Shown: piece by piece, positions 1 to 8,492 of the stretch
Layout: each line of letters opens with the position of its first letter
Position numbering within the stretch: the first letter of the stretch is position 1
Source: Streptomyces longispororuber
Lineage (GTDB): Bacteria; Actinomycetota; Actinomycetes; Streptomycetales; Streptomycetaceae
NCBI RefSeq assembly: GCF_024448165.1
Contig: NZ_JAMOLN010000006.1
Span: forward strand, 33,659-97,658
Direction of reading: 5' to 3'
Length of the DNA: 64,000 nt
Position numbers and translations under genes: made by a program
Notes under the pieces: generated by a model
What the model was told of the DNA's origin: nothing
The model's database searches: none
Seen by the model: only the letters and a program-made list of their open reading frames with translations

Positions 1-447
1 CTGGCTGATGCGCTGGACGTCGCCGATCCCGATGGTGAGCACCTCACCGGCCGCCACCCGGCGGGGCAGCACCGCCCCGAGCCGGGTCGCGTGCCGGGTG
101 ACGAGCCGGTTCGTGCGGAACGTGGCGTCGAGCCGCACCAGGGTCATCGTCCGGTGCCGCATGATGGCCAGCCACGCGTTGACCGCGCCGACGGCGAGCA
201 GCACACCGCACCACCCGTAGAGGGCGGAGGAGTCGCCGGCCGTCAGCCCGTCGTCGATCGCGCGCGACAGGACGTACGAGGGCAGGGTGAGTCCCACCAT
301 CCACGCGGTGCCGAACAGTGATCCGCGCGCCACCCGCGCCTTCTGCCGGCCGACCAGCCACCAGAGGTAGCGCAGCGGGCCGCGCAGTTCGGGCCTGCCC
401 GGGTCGGGGCCGCCCGCCCCGCCGATGTCCTTGCATCCCTCACTCAT
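1..447 (-). CDS. ABC exporter transmembrane domain, N-terminal part (runs off the window)
   Basis: Only the first 149 codons are inside the window; the gene continues past base 1. The ATG at 447 opens a protein beginning MSEGCKDIGG. Hydrophobic stretches follow at about residues 26-33, 49-60 and 77-95, and the visible end reads GEVLTIGIGDVQRISQ. This is how the membrane domain of type I ABC exporter half-transporters begins, and in that family an ATP-binding domain usually follows, here outside the window. The substrate cannot be guessed. It lies 41 bp upstream of the end of the P450 gene and reads the same way, but nothing else links them. Confidence 0.75.
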   Translation of the reverse strand, partial: MSEGCKDIGGAGGPDPGRPELRGPLRYLWWLVGRQKARVARGSLFGTAWMVGLTLPSYVLSRAIDDGLTAGDSSALYGWCGVLLAVGAVNAWLAIMRHRTMTLVRLDATFRTNRLVTRHATRLGAVLPRRVAAGEVLTIGIGDVQRISQ

Positions 448-488
448 TGACGCACCCTACGAGGTGCGCCCCGGCCGTCGGCCGTGGT

Positions 489-1931
489 TCAGCGACGGGT
501 GAGGTGCAGCCGCAGTCCGCGCGGCATCAGCGTCAGCCGCTCGGCGATCCGCAGCTGGTAGCCGGGCTCGGCGGACAGGTCGTAGCGGCGGAGCAGCAGG
601 CCGAGCACCAAGGTGGCCTCGTGCAGGGCGAACTGGCGGCCGATGCAGGCGCGGGCGCCCGTGCCCCACGGCTTGAAGACGTGTCCTGGGCGGGCCCGCA
701 CGGCTTGCGGCGTGAACCGTTCCGGGTCGAACGCCTCGGGGTCGTCGCCCCACGCCGCGGGATCGCGGTGCAGCATCGTGGTCAGGACGAGCGTCCACGC
801 CCCGCGCCGCATCGGGTGCACCCCGCCCAGCGTGGTGTCGGCGACGGCCTCGCGGGCGAACGCGGGCGCCGTCGGCCACAGCCTCAGCGACTCGTCCAGC
901 ACCCGCCGCAGATAGCGCAGTTTGGCGACCTGCTCGTAGGCGGGCACGGGCGCGTCGCCCCAGACCCGGTCGACCTCCTCCTGGGCCTTCGCCAGGACGT
1001 CCCGGTGCTGCGCGAGGTAGTGCAGGGCGAAGGAGAGCGCGCCCGAGGTCGTCTCGTGGCCCGCCACCAGGAAGGTGATCACCTGGCGGCGGATGTTCTC
1101 CGGCGCGAGCCGCTCACCGGTCTCCGGGTGGGCCACCTCCAGCATCCGGTCGAGCAGGTCGCCGGGGCCGTCGCCCGCGGCGCGCCGGGCGGCGATCACC
1201 TCGTCGACGGTGCGGTTCAGATAGGCGCGGTCGGCCGCGTTCCGCTTCTCCGCGCCCCGCAGCAGGCCCGACAGCAGCGGCGGCACGACGTTCCGGCGCT
1301 GCGCGAACGACAGCGCGCCCACCATCGCCGTCACGAAGGGGTGCAGCTGCTCGCGCTCGAACGACTGGAAGTCGTGCCCGAACCCGGTCCGCGCGATCGT
1401 CTCCAGGGTCAGCTTCGTCATGTCGCCCGGCACGTCCACCGCCCGCCCGGCCGCCTCGCCGGCGTCCCACGCGGACATCAGCTGTCCGGCCACGTCGAGC
1501 ATCAGCGGGTGGTAGCCCTCCATCGCCTCGCGGCTGAAACCGGGAGCCAGGATGTCGTGCGCCAGCTGCCAGTTGGGCTCGTGGTTGTACGCGGTGAACA
1601 GGCCGTCGCCCGCCACGGGCCGCAGGTTGGCCACCCCGAGCCCGACGTGCTTGGCGAACCGCGACTCGTCGGCGAGCTCCGCGGCGAGGTCCGCGCCCCA
1701 GACGAAGACGATCTCCTTGCCGAACCCCTTGCGGCGGAAGATCGGCCCGAGCTCGGCGGCGATCCGCATCGAGTCCTGCACCGGTGTGCGGACGTTGGTG
1801 CCGACGACGTCGCCGATCAGCGGCACCCGGCGCGGCGGGTGCGGGATCCGGTCCAGGCGCGGCCAGCCCTGCTCGGCACTGCGAAAGCCCCGCGGCAGGG
1901 CACTGCCCGCCGTCTCCGTCACCTGCGCCAT
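489..1931 (-). CDS. Cytochrome P450, CYP102-like heme domain without fused reductase
   Basis: A 480-residue P450 that would insert oxygen into a hydrophobic substrate, probably a fatty acid by its family. The I-helix reads TFLVAGHETTSGALSFAL and the heme loop GTGARACIGRQFALHEAT, with the thiolate Cys near residue 429; both closely match P450 BM3 (CYP102). It ends in LRLHLTRR with no flavodoxin or FAD domain, so it needs separate redox partners; Streptomyces CYP102B1 is a similar stand-alone case. The heme loop begins KPWGTG where BM3-type enzymes have PFG. The ATG at 1931 is chosen because a GGGAG lies 9 bases upstream; an upstream in-frame start at 1979 lacks one. It is divergent from a TetR gene, echoing BM3/Bm3R1 in Bacillus megaterium. 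Confidence 0.9.
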   Translation of the reverse strand: MAQVTETAGSALPRGFRSAEQGWPRLDRIPHPPRRVPLIGDVVGTNVRTPVQDSMRIAAELGPIFRRKGFGKEIVFVWGADLAAELADESRFAKHVGLGVANLRPVAGDGLFTAYNHEPNWQLAHDILAPGFSREAMEGYHPLMLDVAGQLMSAWDAGEAAGRAVDVPGDMTKLTLETIARTGFGHDFQSFEREQLHPFVTAMVGALSFAQRRNVVPPLLSGLLRGAEKRNAADRAYLNRTVDEVIAARRAAGDGPGDLLDRMLEVAHPETGERLAPENIRRQVITFLVAGHETTSGALSFALHYLAQHRDVLAKAQEEVDRVWGDAPVPAYEQVAKLRYLRRVLDESLRLWPTAPAFAREAVADTTLGGVHPMRRGAWTLVLTTMLHRDPAAWGDDPEAFDPERFTPQAVRARPGHVFKPWGTGARACIGRQFALHEATLVLGLLLRRYDLSAEPGYQLRIAERLTLMPRGLRLHLTRR

Positions 1932-1983
1932 CGTGCCCATCTCCCTTGCGCCACCGGCTCGTTCGGCCCGCCGGAACACCTTG

Positions 1984-2041
1984 TTGGACGTGGATTCAAT
2001 AATGCGCCACAGTCTGGGCCTGTTGTTGAACTCACGTCAAG
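1984..2041. promoter_or_regulatory. Divergent P450/TetR promoter with two facing near-identical boxes
   Basis: Between the P450 and TetR genes, TTGGACGTGGATTCAATAA (1984-2002) faces TTGTTGAACTCACGTCAAG (2023-2041). The reverse complement of the second is CTTGACGTGAGTTCAACAA, so the two boxes are inverted copies differing at a few positions and one gap. One box per promoter suits a TetR repressor controlling itself and the P450. That the neighbouring TetR binds here is inference. Confidence 0.5.
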
Positions 2042-2071
2042 TAAGCGGGGGAACCCCAGTAAGGTGCGGCC

Positions 2072-2698
2072 ATGGATGCGGAGCGCGGGGGAGTGCGGGC
2101 GGCGGGGGAACGGACCCGGCGCAGGCTGAGTACGCAGGAGCGGCGGGAACAGCTCCTGTCCGTGGGCGCCCGGCTGTTCGCCCAGGACCCGTACGACGAC
2201 GTGTGGATCGAGCAGGTCGCCGAGATCGCGGGCGTCTCGCGCGGGCTGCTGTACCACTACTTCCCGACGAAGCGGGACTTCTTCGCCGCCGTCGTGCGCC
2301 GCGAGAGCGAGCGGATGCTCCGGCTGACCGCCGCGGTCCCCGGCATTCCGGTCCGCGACCAGCTCGGTACCGGGCTCGACACCTTCCTGGAGTACGTCGC
2401 CGCGCACGCGCACGGGTTCCGGGCCTTCCACCGCGCCGAGGCGGCGGGCGACCCGACCGTGCGCGCCGTGTACCGGGAGGGCCTCGCCGCGCACGAGGAG
2501 CAGATCATGGCCGCCCTCGCCGCCGACCCGCAGACCGTCGGCCGGCTCCCCGAGGGGCCCGCCCTCCGGCTGGCCGTGCGCGGCTGGCTGGCCTTCCTCG
2601 TCGCCGTCTGCCTGGACTGGCTGGACGAGCCGGAGCTCACGAGGGAGCAGGTGCGGGACCTGTGCGCCCGGGCGCTGCTGGGGGCGATCGCCTCCTGA
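2072..2698 (+). CDS. TetR family transcriptional regulator
   Basis: A 208-residue one-component regulator. The N-terminal DNA-binding helices are clear (ERREQLLSVGARLFAQDP, then VSRGLLYHYFPTKRDFFAA); the rest is a helical ligand/dimer domain ending in ARALLGAIAS. The ATG at 2072 follows AAGGTGCGGCC. It is divergent from the CYP102-like P450 and probably controls it through the paired boxes between the genes. In B. megaterium the TetR-type repressor Bm3R1 controls the CYP102A1 gene, so a fatty-acid-like inducer is a reasonable guess, not shown by the sequence. Confidence 0.9.
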   Translation: MDAERGGVRAAGERTRRRLSTQERREQLLSVGARLFAQDPYDDVWIEQVAEIAGVSRGLLYHYFPTKRDFFAAVVRRESERMLRLTAAVPGIPVRDQLGTGLDTFLEYVAAHAHGFRAFHRAEAAGDPTVRAVYREGLAAHEEQIMAALAADPQTVGRLPEGPALRLAVRGWLAFLVAVCLDWLDEPELTREQVRDLCARALLGAIAS

Positions 2699-2723
2699 GG
2701 CCGTCCGGCACTACGAGGTCGTA

Positions 2724-2745
2724 AGGAAAACTTGCAAGGCTTCCT
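2724..2745. promoter_or_regulatory. Imperfect palindrome upstream of the MarR-MFS operon
   Basis: A 22-bp near-palindrome centred on the perfect CTTGCAAG (2731-2738) and flanked by AGGAA and TTCCT. It ends 22 bp before the MarR start codon. Its size, AT-rich core and position fit an autoregulatory MarR operator; binding is inferred. Confidence 0.5.
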
Positions 2746-2767
2746 GTCGAACTCGTACGGTGGAGCC

Positions 2768-3223
2768 ATGCCAGGAACGCAGGGACACGCGGCCGCCGAG
2801 CCGCCCACCGAGCGGATCGCCGCCGATCTCGCCACCGTCGTCGGACGGCTCTCGCGGCGGCTGCGCACCGCGTCGCCGGACAGTCTGCTCACCCCGACCC
2901 AGCGCACGGTCCTCGCCCGCCTCGACACCGAGGGCCCGGCCACCACGGCCGCCCTCGCCCGCTCCGAGTACGTCCGGCCGCAGTCCATGCGCCTCACGCT
3001 CGGCGCCCTGGAGGAGCAGGGCTTCGTGGCCCGCAGCCCCGACCCGGCCGACGGCCGGCAGTCCGTCATGTCGATCACCGACAGCGGGCGCGCCACCCTC
3101 GCCTCGGTCCGGGCCGCCAAGCACGGCTGGCTCGCCCAGGCCCTCGCGTCGGAACTCGACGCGGACGAGCGCCGCACCGTCGCCGAAGCAGCCGCGCTCC
3201 TGGAACGGCTGGTGCAGAAGTGA
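2768..3223 (+). CDS. MarR family transcriptional regulator
   Basis: A 151-residue winged-helix regulator. The recognition region reads ALARSEYVRPQSMRLTLGAL, followed by the wing FVARSPDPADGRQSVMSIT with the D-x-R typical of MarR wings. The ATG at 2768 is used; the in-frame upstream start at 2732 would run through the palindromic operator. Its stop overlaps the GTG of the MFS gene (GTGA), so the two are cotranscribed and translationally coupled. The pair has the usual layout of a MarR sensor controlling a drug exporter. The inducer is unknown. Confidence 0.88.
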   Translation: MPGTQGHAAAEPPTERIAADLATVVGRLSRRLRTASPDSLLTPTQRTVLARLDTEGPATTAALARSEYVRPQSMRLTLGALEEQGFVARSPDPADGRQSVMSITDSGRATLASVRAAKHGWLAQALASELDADERRTVAEAAALLERLVQK

Positions 3224-4626
3224 CCGGTGACGCGGGCGACACGGCGACCCTGGTCGCGCAGTCGCCCGCGCGGACCGGATTCAGCGTCCGGCTCACCGCC
3301 CCGCTGCTGCTCGGCTCGCTCCTGAACCCGCTCAACACCACGATGATCTCCACCGCCCTGGTGGCGATCGGGCACCACTTCGGGATCGGCGCCGCCGACA
3401 CGGCCTGGCTGATATCCGTCCTCTACCTCGCGAGCGCCGTCGCCCAGCCCGTCCTCGGCAAACTCGCCGACGCGATCGGCCCCCGCCGCGTCTTCCTCGC
3501 CGGCCTCGTCGTGGTCTGCGCCTCCGGAGTCGTCGGCGCCCTCGCCCCCGCGTTCGGCTGGCTCGTCGTCTCGCGGCTGCTGCTCGGGATCGGCACCTCC
3601 GCCGCCTACCCGGCCGCCATGGCGGTGCTGCGCGACGAGGGCCACCGTGTGGGGCGCCGCCCGCCCCGGCCGGTCATGGCCCGTCTCTCCTTCGCGGCGC
3701 TCGGCAGCGCCGCCGTCGGCCCGACCCTCGGCGGACTGCTCGTCACGGTCGTCGGCTGGCGCGGCATCTTCGCCGTCAACGTGCCGGTCGCCGTCGTCGC
3801 GTTCGTCTGCGCCCTGGTCTGGATCCCCGCCGACCCGCCCCGCCGCACCGGAGCGGACCCCGCGCCGCGGCTCGCGCTCGACGTCCAGGGCATCAGCCTC
3901 TTCGCCACCGCCCTGACCGTCCTCGTGTTCTTCCTCCTGGACCTGTCGCACCCCCTGTGGTGGCTGCTCGCCCCGTTCGGGGTGCTCGCGGCGGGACTGC
4001 TGTGGTGGCAGCTGCGCTGCGCGGCCCCGTTCATCGACGTGCGGATGCTCGCCGCGAACGGCCCGCTCGCCCGCACCTACCTCCGCCACGGCCTGAGCTA
4101 TCTGCTCATCTACATCGTCATGTACGGCTTCACGCAGTGGCTGGAGGAGGGGCGCGGCTACTCCTCCGGGCACACCGGACTGCTGATGCTGCCGATGTCC
4201 GTGGCCGCCCTGGTCTGCTCGCTGCTCGGTGCCCGCACCCGGGGCATCCGCGCACCGCTCACCGTCGCCTGCGTGCTGCTCACCGCGGGCGCGGGGCTGC
4301 TCACCCTGGTGTCGGGAAGCACCCCGCTCGGCGTCCTCCTGCTGGCCGGCGCCTGCTTCGGCATCCCGCAGGGGCTGATCGGCACCAGCAACCAGGCCGC
4401 GGTCCAGGAGTACGCGCCCGCCGCCGACATCGGCGCCGCGGCCGGCCTCCAGCGCACCGCCCAGTACATCGGCGCGATCACCGCGTCCAGCCTGATCGCC
4501 CTCGCCTACGGGCAGCGGGCCGACGACGCGGGACTGCACCTGATGGCGGGCGTCTCGGTCGTCCTCGGCGTCCTGCTCGTCGCCCTGACAGTGACGGACC
4601 GGGCCCTGCGCCGGTCCACGGCGTGA
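3220..4626 (+). CDS. MFS transporter, probable drug exporter
   Basis: A 468-residue integral membrane protein with about 12-14 hydrophobic segments. LLNPLNTTMISTAL in the first helix and GKLADAIGPRRVFLAG in the first cytoplasmic loop are the major facilitator signatures (motif A: G-x-LAD-x-x-GxRR); IAWLIS-type and PTLGGLLVTVVGWR motifs of proton-driven exporters also occur. It is coupled to the MarR gene by a GTGA overlap, which suggests inducible efflux of a toxic compound. It ends 4 bp from the convergent SnoaL-like gene. The substrate is unknown. Confidence 0.88.
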   Translation: MTGDAGDTATLVAQSPARTGFSVRLTAPLLLGSLLNPLNTTMISTALVAIGHHFGIGAADTAWLISVLYLASAVAQPVLGKLADAIGPRRVFLAGLVVVCASGVVGALAPAFGWLVVSRLLLGIGTSAAYPAAMAVLRDEGHRVGRRPPRPVMARLSFAALGSAAVGPTLGGLLVTVVGWRGIFAVNVPVAVVAFVCALVWIPADPPRRTGADPAPRLALDVQGISLFATALTVLVFFLLDLSHPLWWLLAPFGVLAAGLLWWQLRCAAPFIDVRMLAANGPLARTYLRHGLSYLLIYIVMYGFTQWLEEGRGYSSGHTGLLMLPMSVAALVCSLLGARTRGIRAPLTVACVLLTAGAGLLTLVSGSTPLGVLLLAGACFGIPQGLIGTSNQAAVQEYAPAADIGAAAGLQRTAQYIGAITASSLIALAYGQRADDAGLHLMAGVSVVLGVLLVALTVTDRALRRSTA

Positions 4627-4630
4627 CGCC

Positions 4631-5062
4631 TCAGCCCGCGCGGGGCGTCAGGAACAGCCCGCCCTCCGGCTCCCGGTGCCCGTCGGCGGTGTGCCAGTAG
4701 TCCCGCGTCTCCACGGCGAGCCCGGCGTCGTCGAACCGTACGAACACGCACCCGGCCAGCGTCGTCGGCCGGCCGTCCTCCTCGGCGAGCACCCGGAACT
4801 CGGCGACCGCGACCCCGCCGGGACCCACCACCGGTTCGCCGAACCGCACGTCGACCGGCCGCTCGTCCACGAACGACCAGCGCAGGTACTCGCCCAGCGC
4901 CGCCCGGCCCCGGTGCGGTGCGCGGAACGGCATGGACCGGTGCACGCAGTCCTCCGCGTAGAGCGTGAGCAGCGCGTCCACGTCGTGCCCCGCCCACCCC
5001 GCCTCCCACGCGGCGACGAACCGCCGCGCGGCCCGCCCGGTGTCGTCGTGCCCCTGGTCCAT
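4631..5062 (-). CDS. SnoaL/NTF2-like fold protein
   Basis: A 143-residue protein with the NTF2-like pattern: an opening helix (ARRFVAAWEAGWAGHDVDAL), then LYAEDCVHRSMPFRAPHRGRAAL, then strands ending in YWHTADGH. Relatives include polyketide cyclases and isomerases, but many members are uncharacterised and act in the cytoplasm on small hydrophobic ligands. No membrane or signal segment is seen. The ATG at 5062 is the only good start. It is convergent with the MFS gene and has no obvious pathway partner, so only the fold is assigned. Confidence 0.75.
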   Translation of the reverse strand: MDQGHDDTGRAARRFVAAWEAGWAGHDVDALLTLYAEDCVHRSMPFRAPHRGRAALGEYLRWSFVDERPVDVRFGEPVVGPGGVAVAEFRVLAEEDGRPTTLAGCVFVRFDDAGLAVETRDYWHTADGHREPEGGLFLTPRAG

Positions 5063-5105
5063 GGCCGTCTCCCGCCTGCCGGTTGCGGGTGACGCTACCC
5101 GACGG

Positions 5106-5882
5106 TCAGGCGGTGGGCGGCGGCTGCTGCGCCCGCTCCAGGAAGCGCAGCAGCTCCACGGGGAAGGGCAGTACCAGGGTCGAGTTCTTCTCTGCGGCGA
5201 CCGCCACCACGGTCTGCAGCAGCCGCAGTTGCAGCGCGGCCGGCTGCTCCGACATCACCCCGGCCGCCTCGGCCAGTTTCTTCGAGGCCTGCAGCTCCGC
5301 GTCCGCGTTGATCACCCGCGCCCGCCGCTCCCGGTCCGCCTCCGCCTGCCGCGCCATCGACCGCTTCATCGACTCGGGCAGGGAGACGTCCTTGATCTCG
5401 ACCCGGTCGATCTGCACGCCCCAGCCCACGGCCGGACTGTCGATCATCAGCTCAAGCCCCTGGTTGAGCTTCTCCCGGTTGGACAGCAGGTCGTCGAGAT
5501 CGCTCTTGCCGATGATGGAGCGCAGCGACGTCTGCGCCATCTGCGAGACCGCGAACCGGTAGTCCTCGACCTGGATCACCGCGTTAGCCGGATCCACGAC
5601 CTTGAAGTAGACGACCGCGTCCACCCGCACCGTGACGTTGTCCCGCGTGATGCCCTCCTGCGCGGGCACCGGCATCGTCACGATCTGCATGTTCACCTTG
5701 CGCAGCCGGTCGACCCCCGGCACGACGAGCGTGAATCCCGGTTCGCGCACCCCGCCGGACAGCCGCCCCAGCCGGAGCACGACGCCCCGCTCGTACTGCT
5801 TCACGACGCGGGCCGCCGCCGCCACGTACACCAGGCAGGCGGAGACCACCCCCGCGCCCGCCAGCACCAGTTCCTGGACCAT
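5106..5882 (-). CDS. SPFH/band 7 (slipin-like) membrane protein
   Basis: A 258-residue protein with one N-terminal membrane segment (ELVLAGAGVVSACLVYVAAA) and then an SPFH domain: VKQYERGVVLRLGRLSG, EGITRDNVTVRVDAVVYFKV, SLRSIIGKSDLDDLLSNREK, and VEIKDVSLPESMKRSMARQA leading into a charged helix. This is the stomatin/slipin pattern; such proteins form membrane-bound oligomers that organise lipids or modulate proteases. Slipins are often paired with a NfeD-type protein, and none is next to it here. The start is the ATG at 5882, just before the hydrophobic helix. Confidence 0.9.
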   Translation of the reverse strand: MVQELVLAGAGVVSACLVYVAAAARVVKQYERGVVLRLGRLSGGVREPGFTLVVPGVDRLRKVNMQIVTMPVPAQEGITRDNVTVRVDAVVYFKVVDPANAVIQVEDYRFAVSQMAQTSLRSIIGKSDLDDLLSNREKLNQGLELMIDSPAVGWGVQIDRVEIKDVSLPESMKRSMARQAEADRERRARVINADAELQASKKLAEAAGVMSEQPAALQLRLLQTVVAVAAEKNSTLVLPFPVELLRFLERAQQPPPTA

Positions 5883-5980
5883 GGCGACCCCCAGATGTCC
5901 GAGTCATCCAGATATTCCACGATATGCCCGTCGGGAGGTCGCGGTCGAGGATCCCGGCCTCCCGCTGGTCCGGGTGCGGA

Positions 5981-6712
5981 TCACTCGGCGTCGTGGAAGA
6001 CCAGCCCCAGCGTGTGGCGGCGTCCGGAGCGCACCGTGCTCACACCGTGCCGCATCGGACCGTTCGCCCAGCCGCGCACCGAACGCACCGGACGGTCACG
6101 GGTGGTGAACACCAGCGCGTGCCCCTGGAGCAGCGTCGTCGAGAAACCCCGCGACTGGGCGCGCGCCCGCTGCTCGGTCATCAGGAACTCGCCGCCGCGG
6201 TAGTCGGTGCCCGGCTCGTCCAGACCGATCACGACCTGCAGCGGGAACACCAGCTCGCCGTACAGGTCCCGGTGCAGCGCGTTCCAGTCCCCGGCGCCGT
6301 AGCGCAGCAGGATCGGGGTCGGCCGGGTCTGCCCCGCCGCGCGGCAGCGCTCCAGCCACGCGTCGAGGGTGTCCGGCCACGGCGCGGGCCGGTTCAGGCG
6401 CCGCGCCCAGTCCCGCGCGATCGGCAGCAGCCGCGGATAGAAGGCCGCGCGCAGCTCGCGCACGAGGTCGGGCAGCGGATGGTCGAAGTAGCGGTACTGG
6501 CCCCGGCCGAACCGGTACCTGGCCATGTCGATCGTCGACCGGAACCGCGCCACGTCGTCGTAGAGCGCGCTGACGGACCGGCACTCGGCGGGCGTGAGCA
6601 CCGGCCGCGGGGTCAGGGCGCTGCCGAACTCGTCGAGTTCGGCGGTGAGTTCGGCCCAGTCGACGGCGGCGATCCGCCGCAGTGCGGGGGTGGTGGTCGC
6701 GATGCTGGTCAT
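5981..6712 (-). CDS. 2-oxoglutarate/Fe(II)-dependent oxygenase beside ogt
   Basis: A 243-residue protein. NALHRDLYGELVFPLQVVI carries the HxD iron ligands, GPMRHGVSTVRSGRRHTLGL supplies the distal His and the Arg that holds 2-oxoglutarate, and the end is VFHDAE. This is the double-stranded beta-helix of 2OG-Fe(II) dioxygenases, of a group often annotated as conserved hypothetical next to ada/ogt genes. It sits 75 bp downstream of ogt on the same strand, so a role in alkylation damage is plausible. It is not a classical AlkB by sequence, and the substrate (DNA, RNA or protein) is unknown. Confidence 0.75.
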   Translation of the reverse strand: MTSIATTTPALRRIAAVDWAELTAELDEFGSALTPRPVLTPAECRSVSALYDDVARFRSTIDMARYRFGRGQYRYFDHPLPDLVRELRAAFYPRLLPIARDWARRLNRPAPWPDTLDAWLERCRAAGQTRPTPILLRYGAGDWNALHRDLYGELVFPLQVVIGLDEPGTDYRGGEFLMTEQRARAQSRGFSTTLLQGHALVFTTRDRPVRSVRGWANGPMRHGVSTVRSGRRHTLGLVFHDAE

Positions 6713-6787
6713 GGGTGCGGTCCTGTTCCTGTTCTGGATTCCGTACGCGAGGTGGCCCGGCCGTCGGCAGTCGGCTGCGTCTTCGGT

Positions 6788-7363
6788 TCAGGGCAGGGGG
6801 AGTGGTGGCTGCAGGGCGCCTTCGAGCACCAGCAGCTGTTCCTTGCGGGCGACTCCGGCCGCATAGCCCTTGAGGGTGCCGTCGGCGCCGATGACGCGGT
6901 GGCAGGGGCGCACGATCAGCAGCGGATTGCGGCCGATCGCCGCGCCGAGCTCGCGCACCTCGCCGCGGGGGACGCCGAGCCGCTCGGCCAGGGCGCCGTA
7001 CGTGGTCGTCCTGCCGTACGGCACCGACTCCAGGGCGTCCCACACCCGGCGCTCGAAGGCGTCGCCGCTCGGGGCAAAGGCCAGGTCGAAGACGGTGCGG
7101 CGGCCGTCGAAGTACTCCGCCAACTGCCGGGCGGCCGGGCCGAAGGCGTCCGGCGCGTGCCGCCAACCGGCGCGGACGCCGGCCCGCCCGCGCTGACCGG
7201 GCAGCGACAGCGACACGAGCGCCGTACCGCCGGGCACCCGCTCCGACTCCGTGCCGACCAGGAGCATGTCGCCCAGGGGGCCGGGGAGCGTGGCGTACAG
7301 CAGATCGGCGGGCGTGCCGGCGGCCGTGCGGGTGGTGTCTTCCGTGGTCCCGTTCCTGTTCAT
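6788..7363 (-). CDS. ogt: Methylated-DNA--protein-cysteine methyltransferase
   Basis: A 191-residue suicide enzyme that moves the methyl group of O6-methylguanine onto its own Cys. The active site reads IVRPCHRVIGADGTLKGYA, with the helix-turn-helix finger before it (YGALAERLGVPRGEVRELGA). Length and layout fit Ogt/AGT without the extra Ada regulatory domain. The ATG at 7363 is used. It is followed on the same strand by the 2OG-Fe(II) oxygenase, suggesting a two-gene DNA-repair unit. Position-specific residues beyond the PCHRV box were not checked. Confidence 0.92.
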   Translation of the reverse strand: MNRNGTTEDTTRTAAGTPADLLYATLPGPLGDMLLVGTESERVPGGTALVSLSLPGQRGRAGVRAGWRHAPDAFGPAARQLAEYFDGRRTVFDLAFAPSGDAFERRVWDALESVPYGRTTTYGALAERLGVPRGEVRELGAAIGRNPLLIVRPCHRVIGADGTLKGYAAGVARKEQLLVLEGALQPPLPLP

Positions 7364-7601
7364 GACTCCAGATTGGTCGCGCGCGGCACCGGGTGCTGGC
7401 GGGATTCGGACGCGGTGTCCCGTGCGGTACTGTGACCGGGCCCAACAGCGCCACGAGGAACGAGGAGGTGAGTCCGATCACCGCTGTGTCAGGTCGGGAG
7501 CTCCCTTCTTCCGTCGCGCTTCCCGTCCGCTCGGTCTGAGCGGGACGGCGGCCGTACGGCGACCGGGAGCCCCCCAGGTGTACCGAGAGGTCTCCCCGAA
7601 C

Positions 7602-8420
7602 ATGTCGCTTCCTTCGAGTCCGTCACTGCCGTCCGGCCCGTCCCCCCTGTTGTCGTTCGCCGAGGTCGTGGTGGCCCTGCGCGCCGCCGGCTGCGTGTTC
7701 GCCGAGGACGAGGCCCGCATCCTGCTGTCCACCGCCCGTGACGCCGCCGAACTGGCCGCGTTCGTCGAGCGCCGCACCGCCGGACTGCCGCTGGAACACG
7801 TCGTCGGCTGGGCCGAGTTCTGCGAGCTGCGGATCGTGGTGGACGACGGGGTGTTCGTGCCGCGCCGCCGCACCGAGTTCCTGGCCCGCAGGGCCGCGGC
7901 ACTGACCCCGCCCGACGCGGTCGTCGTCGACCTGTGCTGCGGCACGGGCGCGGTCGCCGCCGTGCTCGCCGACCGCCGCCCCGCCGCCCTGCACGCCGCC
8001 GACCTCGACCCGGCCGCCGTGCGCTGCGCCCGCCGCAACGTCGAACAGCGCGGCGGCCGGGTCCACGAGGGCGATCTGTACGACCCGCTGCCGGCGGAGC
8101 TCAGGGGCCGGGTCGACATCCTGATCGCGAACGGCCCCTACGTCCCGACGGACGACGTGCCGCTGCTGCCGCCCGAGGCCCGCGACCACGAGCGGCGCAT
8201 GGCGCTCGACGGCGGGGCCGACGGCCTCGACGTGCTGCGGCGGGTGGCGGCCGGGGCGCCCGACTGGCTCGCGCCGGGCGGTCACCTCTTCGTGGAGACC
8301 AGCGAACGCCAGGCGGCCGACGCGGAGGCGGCCGTCCGCGCCGCCGGTCTCGCCGCCCGGGTGATCGAGGACGACGACCTGTACGCGACCGTGGTCATCG
8401 GCACCCGCACCCACCGCTGA
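7602..8420 (+). CDS. PrmC/HemK-like N5-glutamine methyltransferase with NGPY motif
   Basis: A 272-residue SAM-dependent methyltransferase. The order matches PrmC: a helical N-terminal recognition domain, VPRRRTEFLARRAA, then motif I VVDLCCGTGAVAAVLA, and the substrate-gripping motif ILIANGPYVPTDDVPLLPPE. Classical PrmC has NPPY there; this protein has NGPY, and similar variants are annotated as putative N5-glutamine methyltransferases in actinomycetes. It is therefore probably a paralogue rather than the housekeeping release-factor methylase. The ATG at 7602 is chosen because the longer reading frame from 7251 lacks methyltransferase-like sequence upstream. Confidence 0.8.
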   Translation: MSLPSSPSLPSGPSPLLSFAEVVVALRAAGCVFAEDEARILLSTARDAAELAAFVERRTAGLPLEHVVGWAEFCELRIVVDDGVFVPRRRTEFLARRAAALTPPDAVVVDLCCGTGAVAAVLADRRPAALHAADLDPAAVRCARRNVEQRGGRVHEGDLYDPLPAELRGRVDILIANGPYVPTDDVPLLPPEARDHERRMALDGGADGLDVLRRVAAGAPDWLAPGGHLFVETSERQAADAEAAVRAAGLAARVIEDDDLYATVVIGTRTHR

Positions 8421-8492
8421 CGTCGGGGTTTGGGGCCCCGCGCGGCCGGTACCCGGCTCGGACCCGGCACCGCTTCGGAGAGGGGCTCCGCC

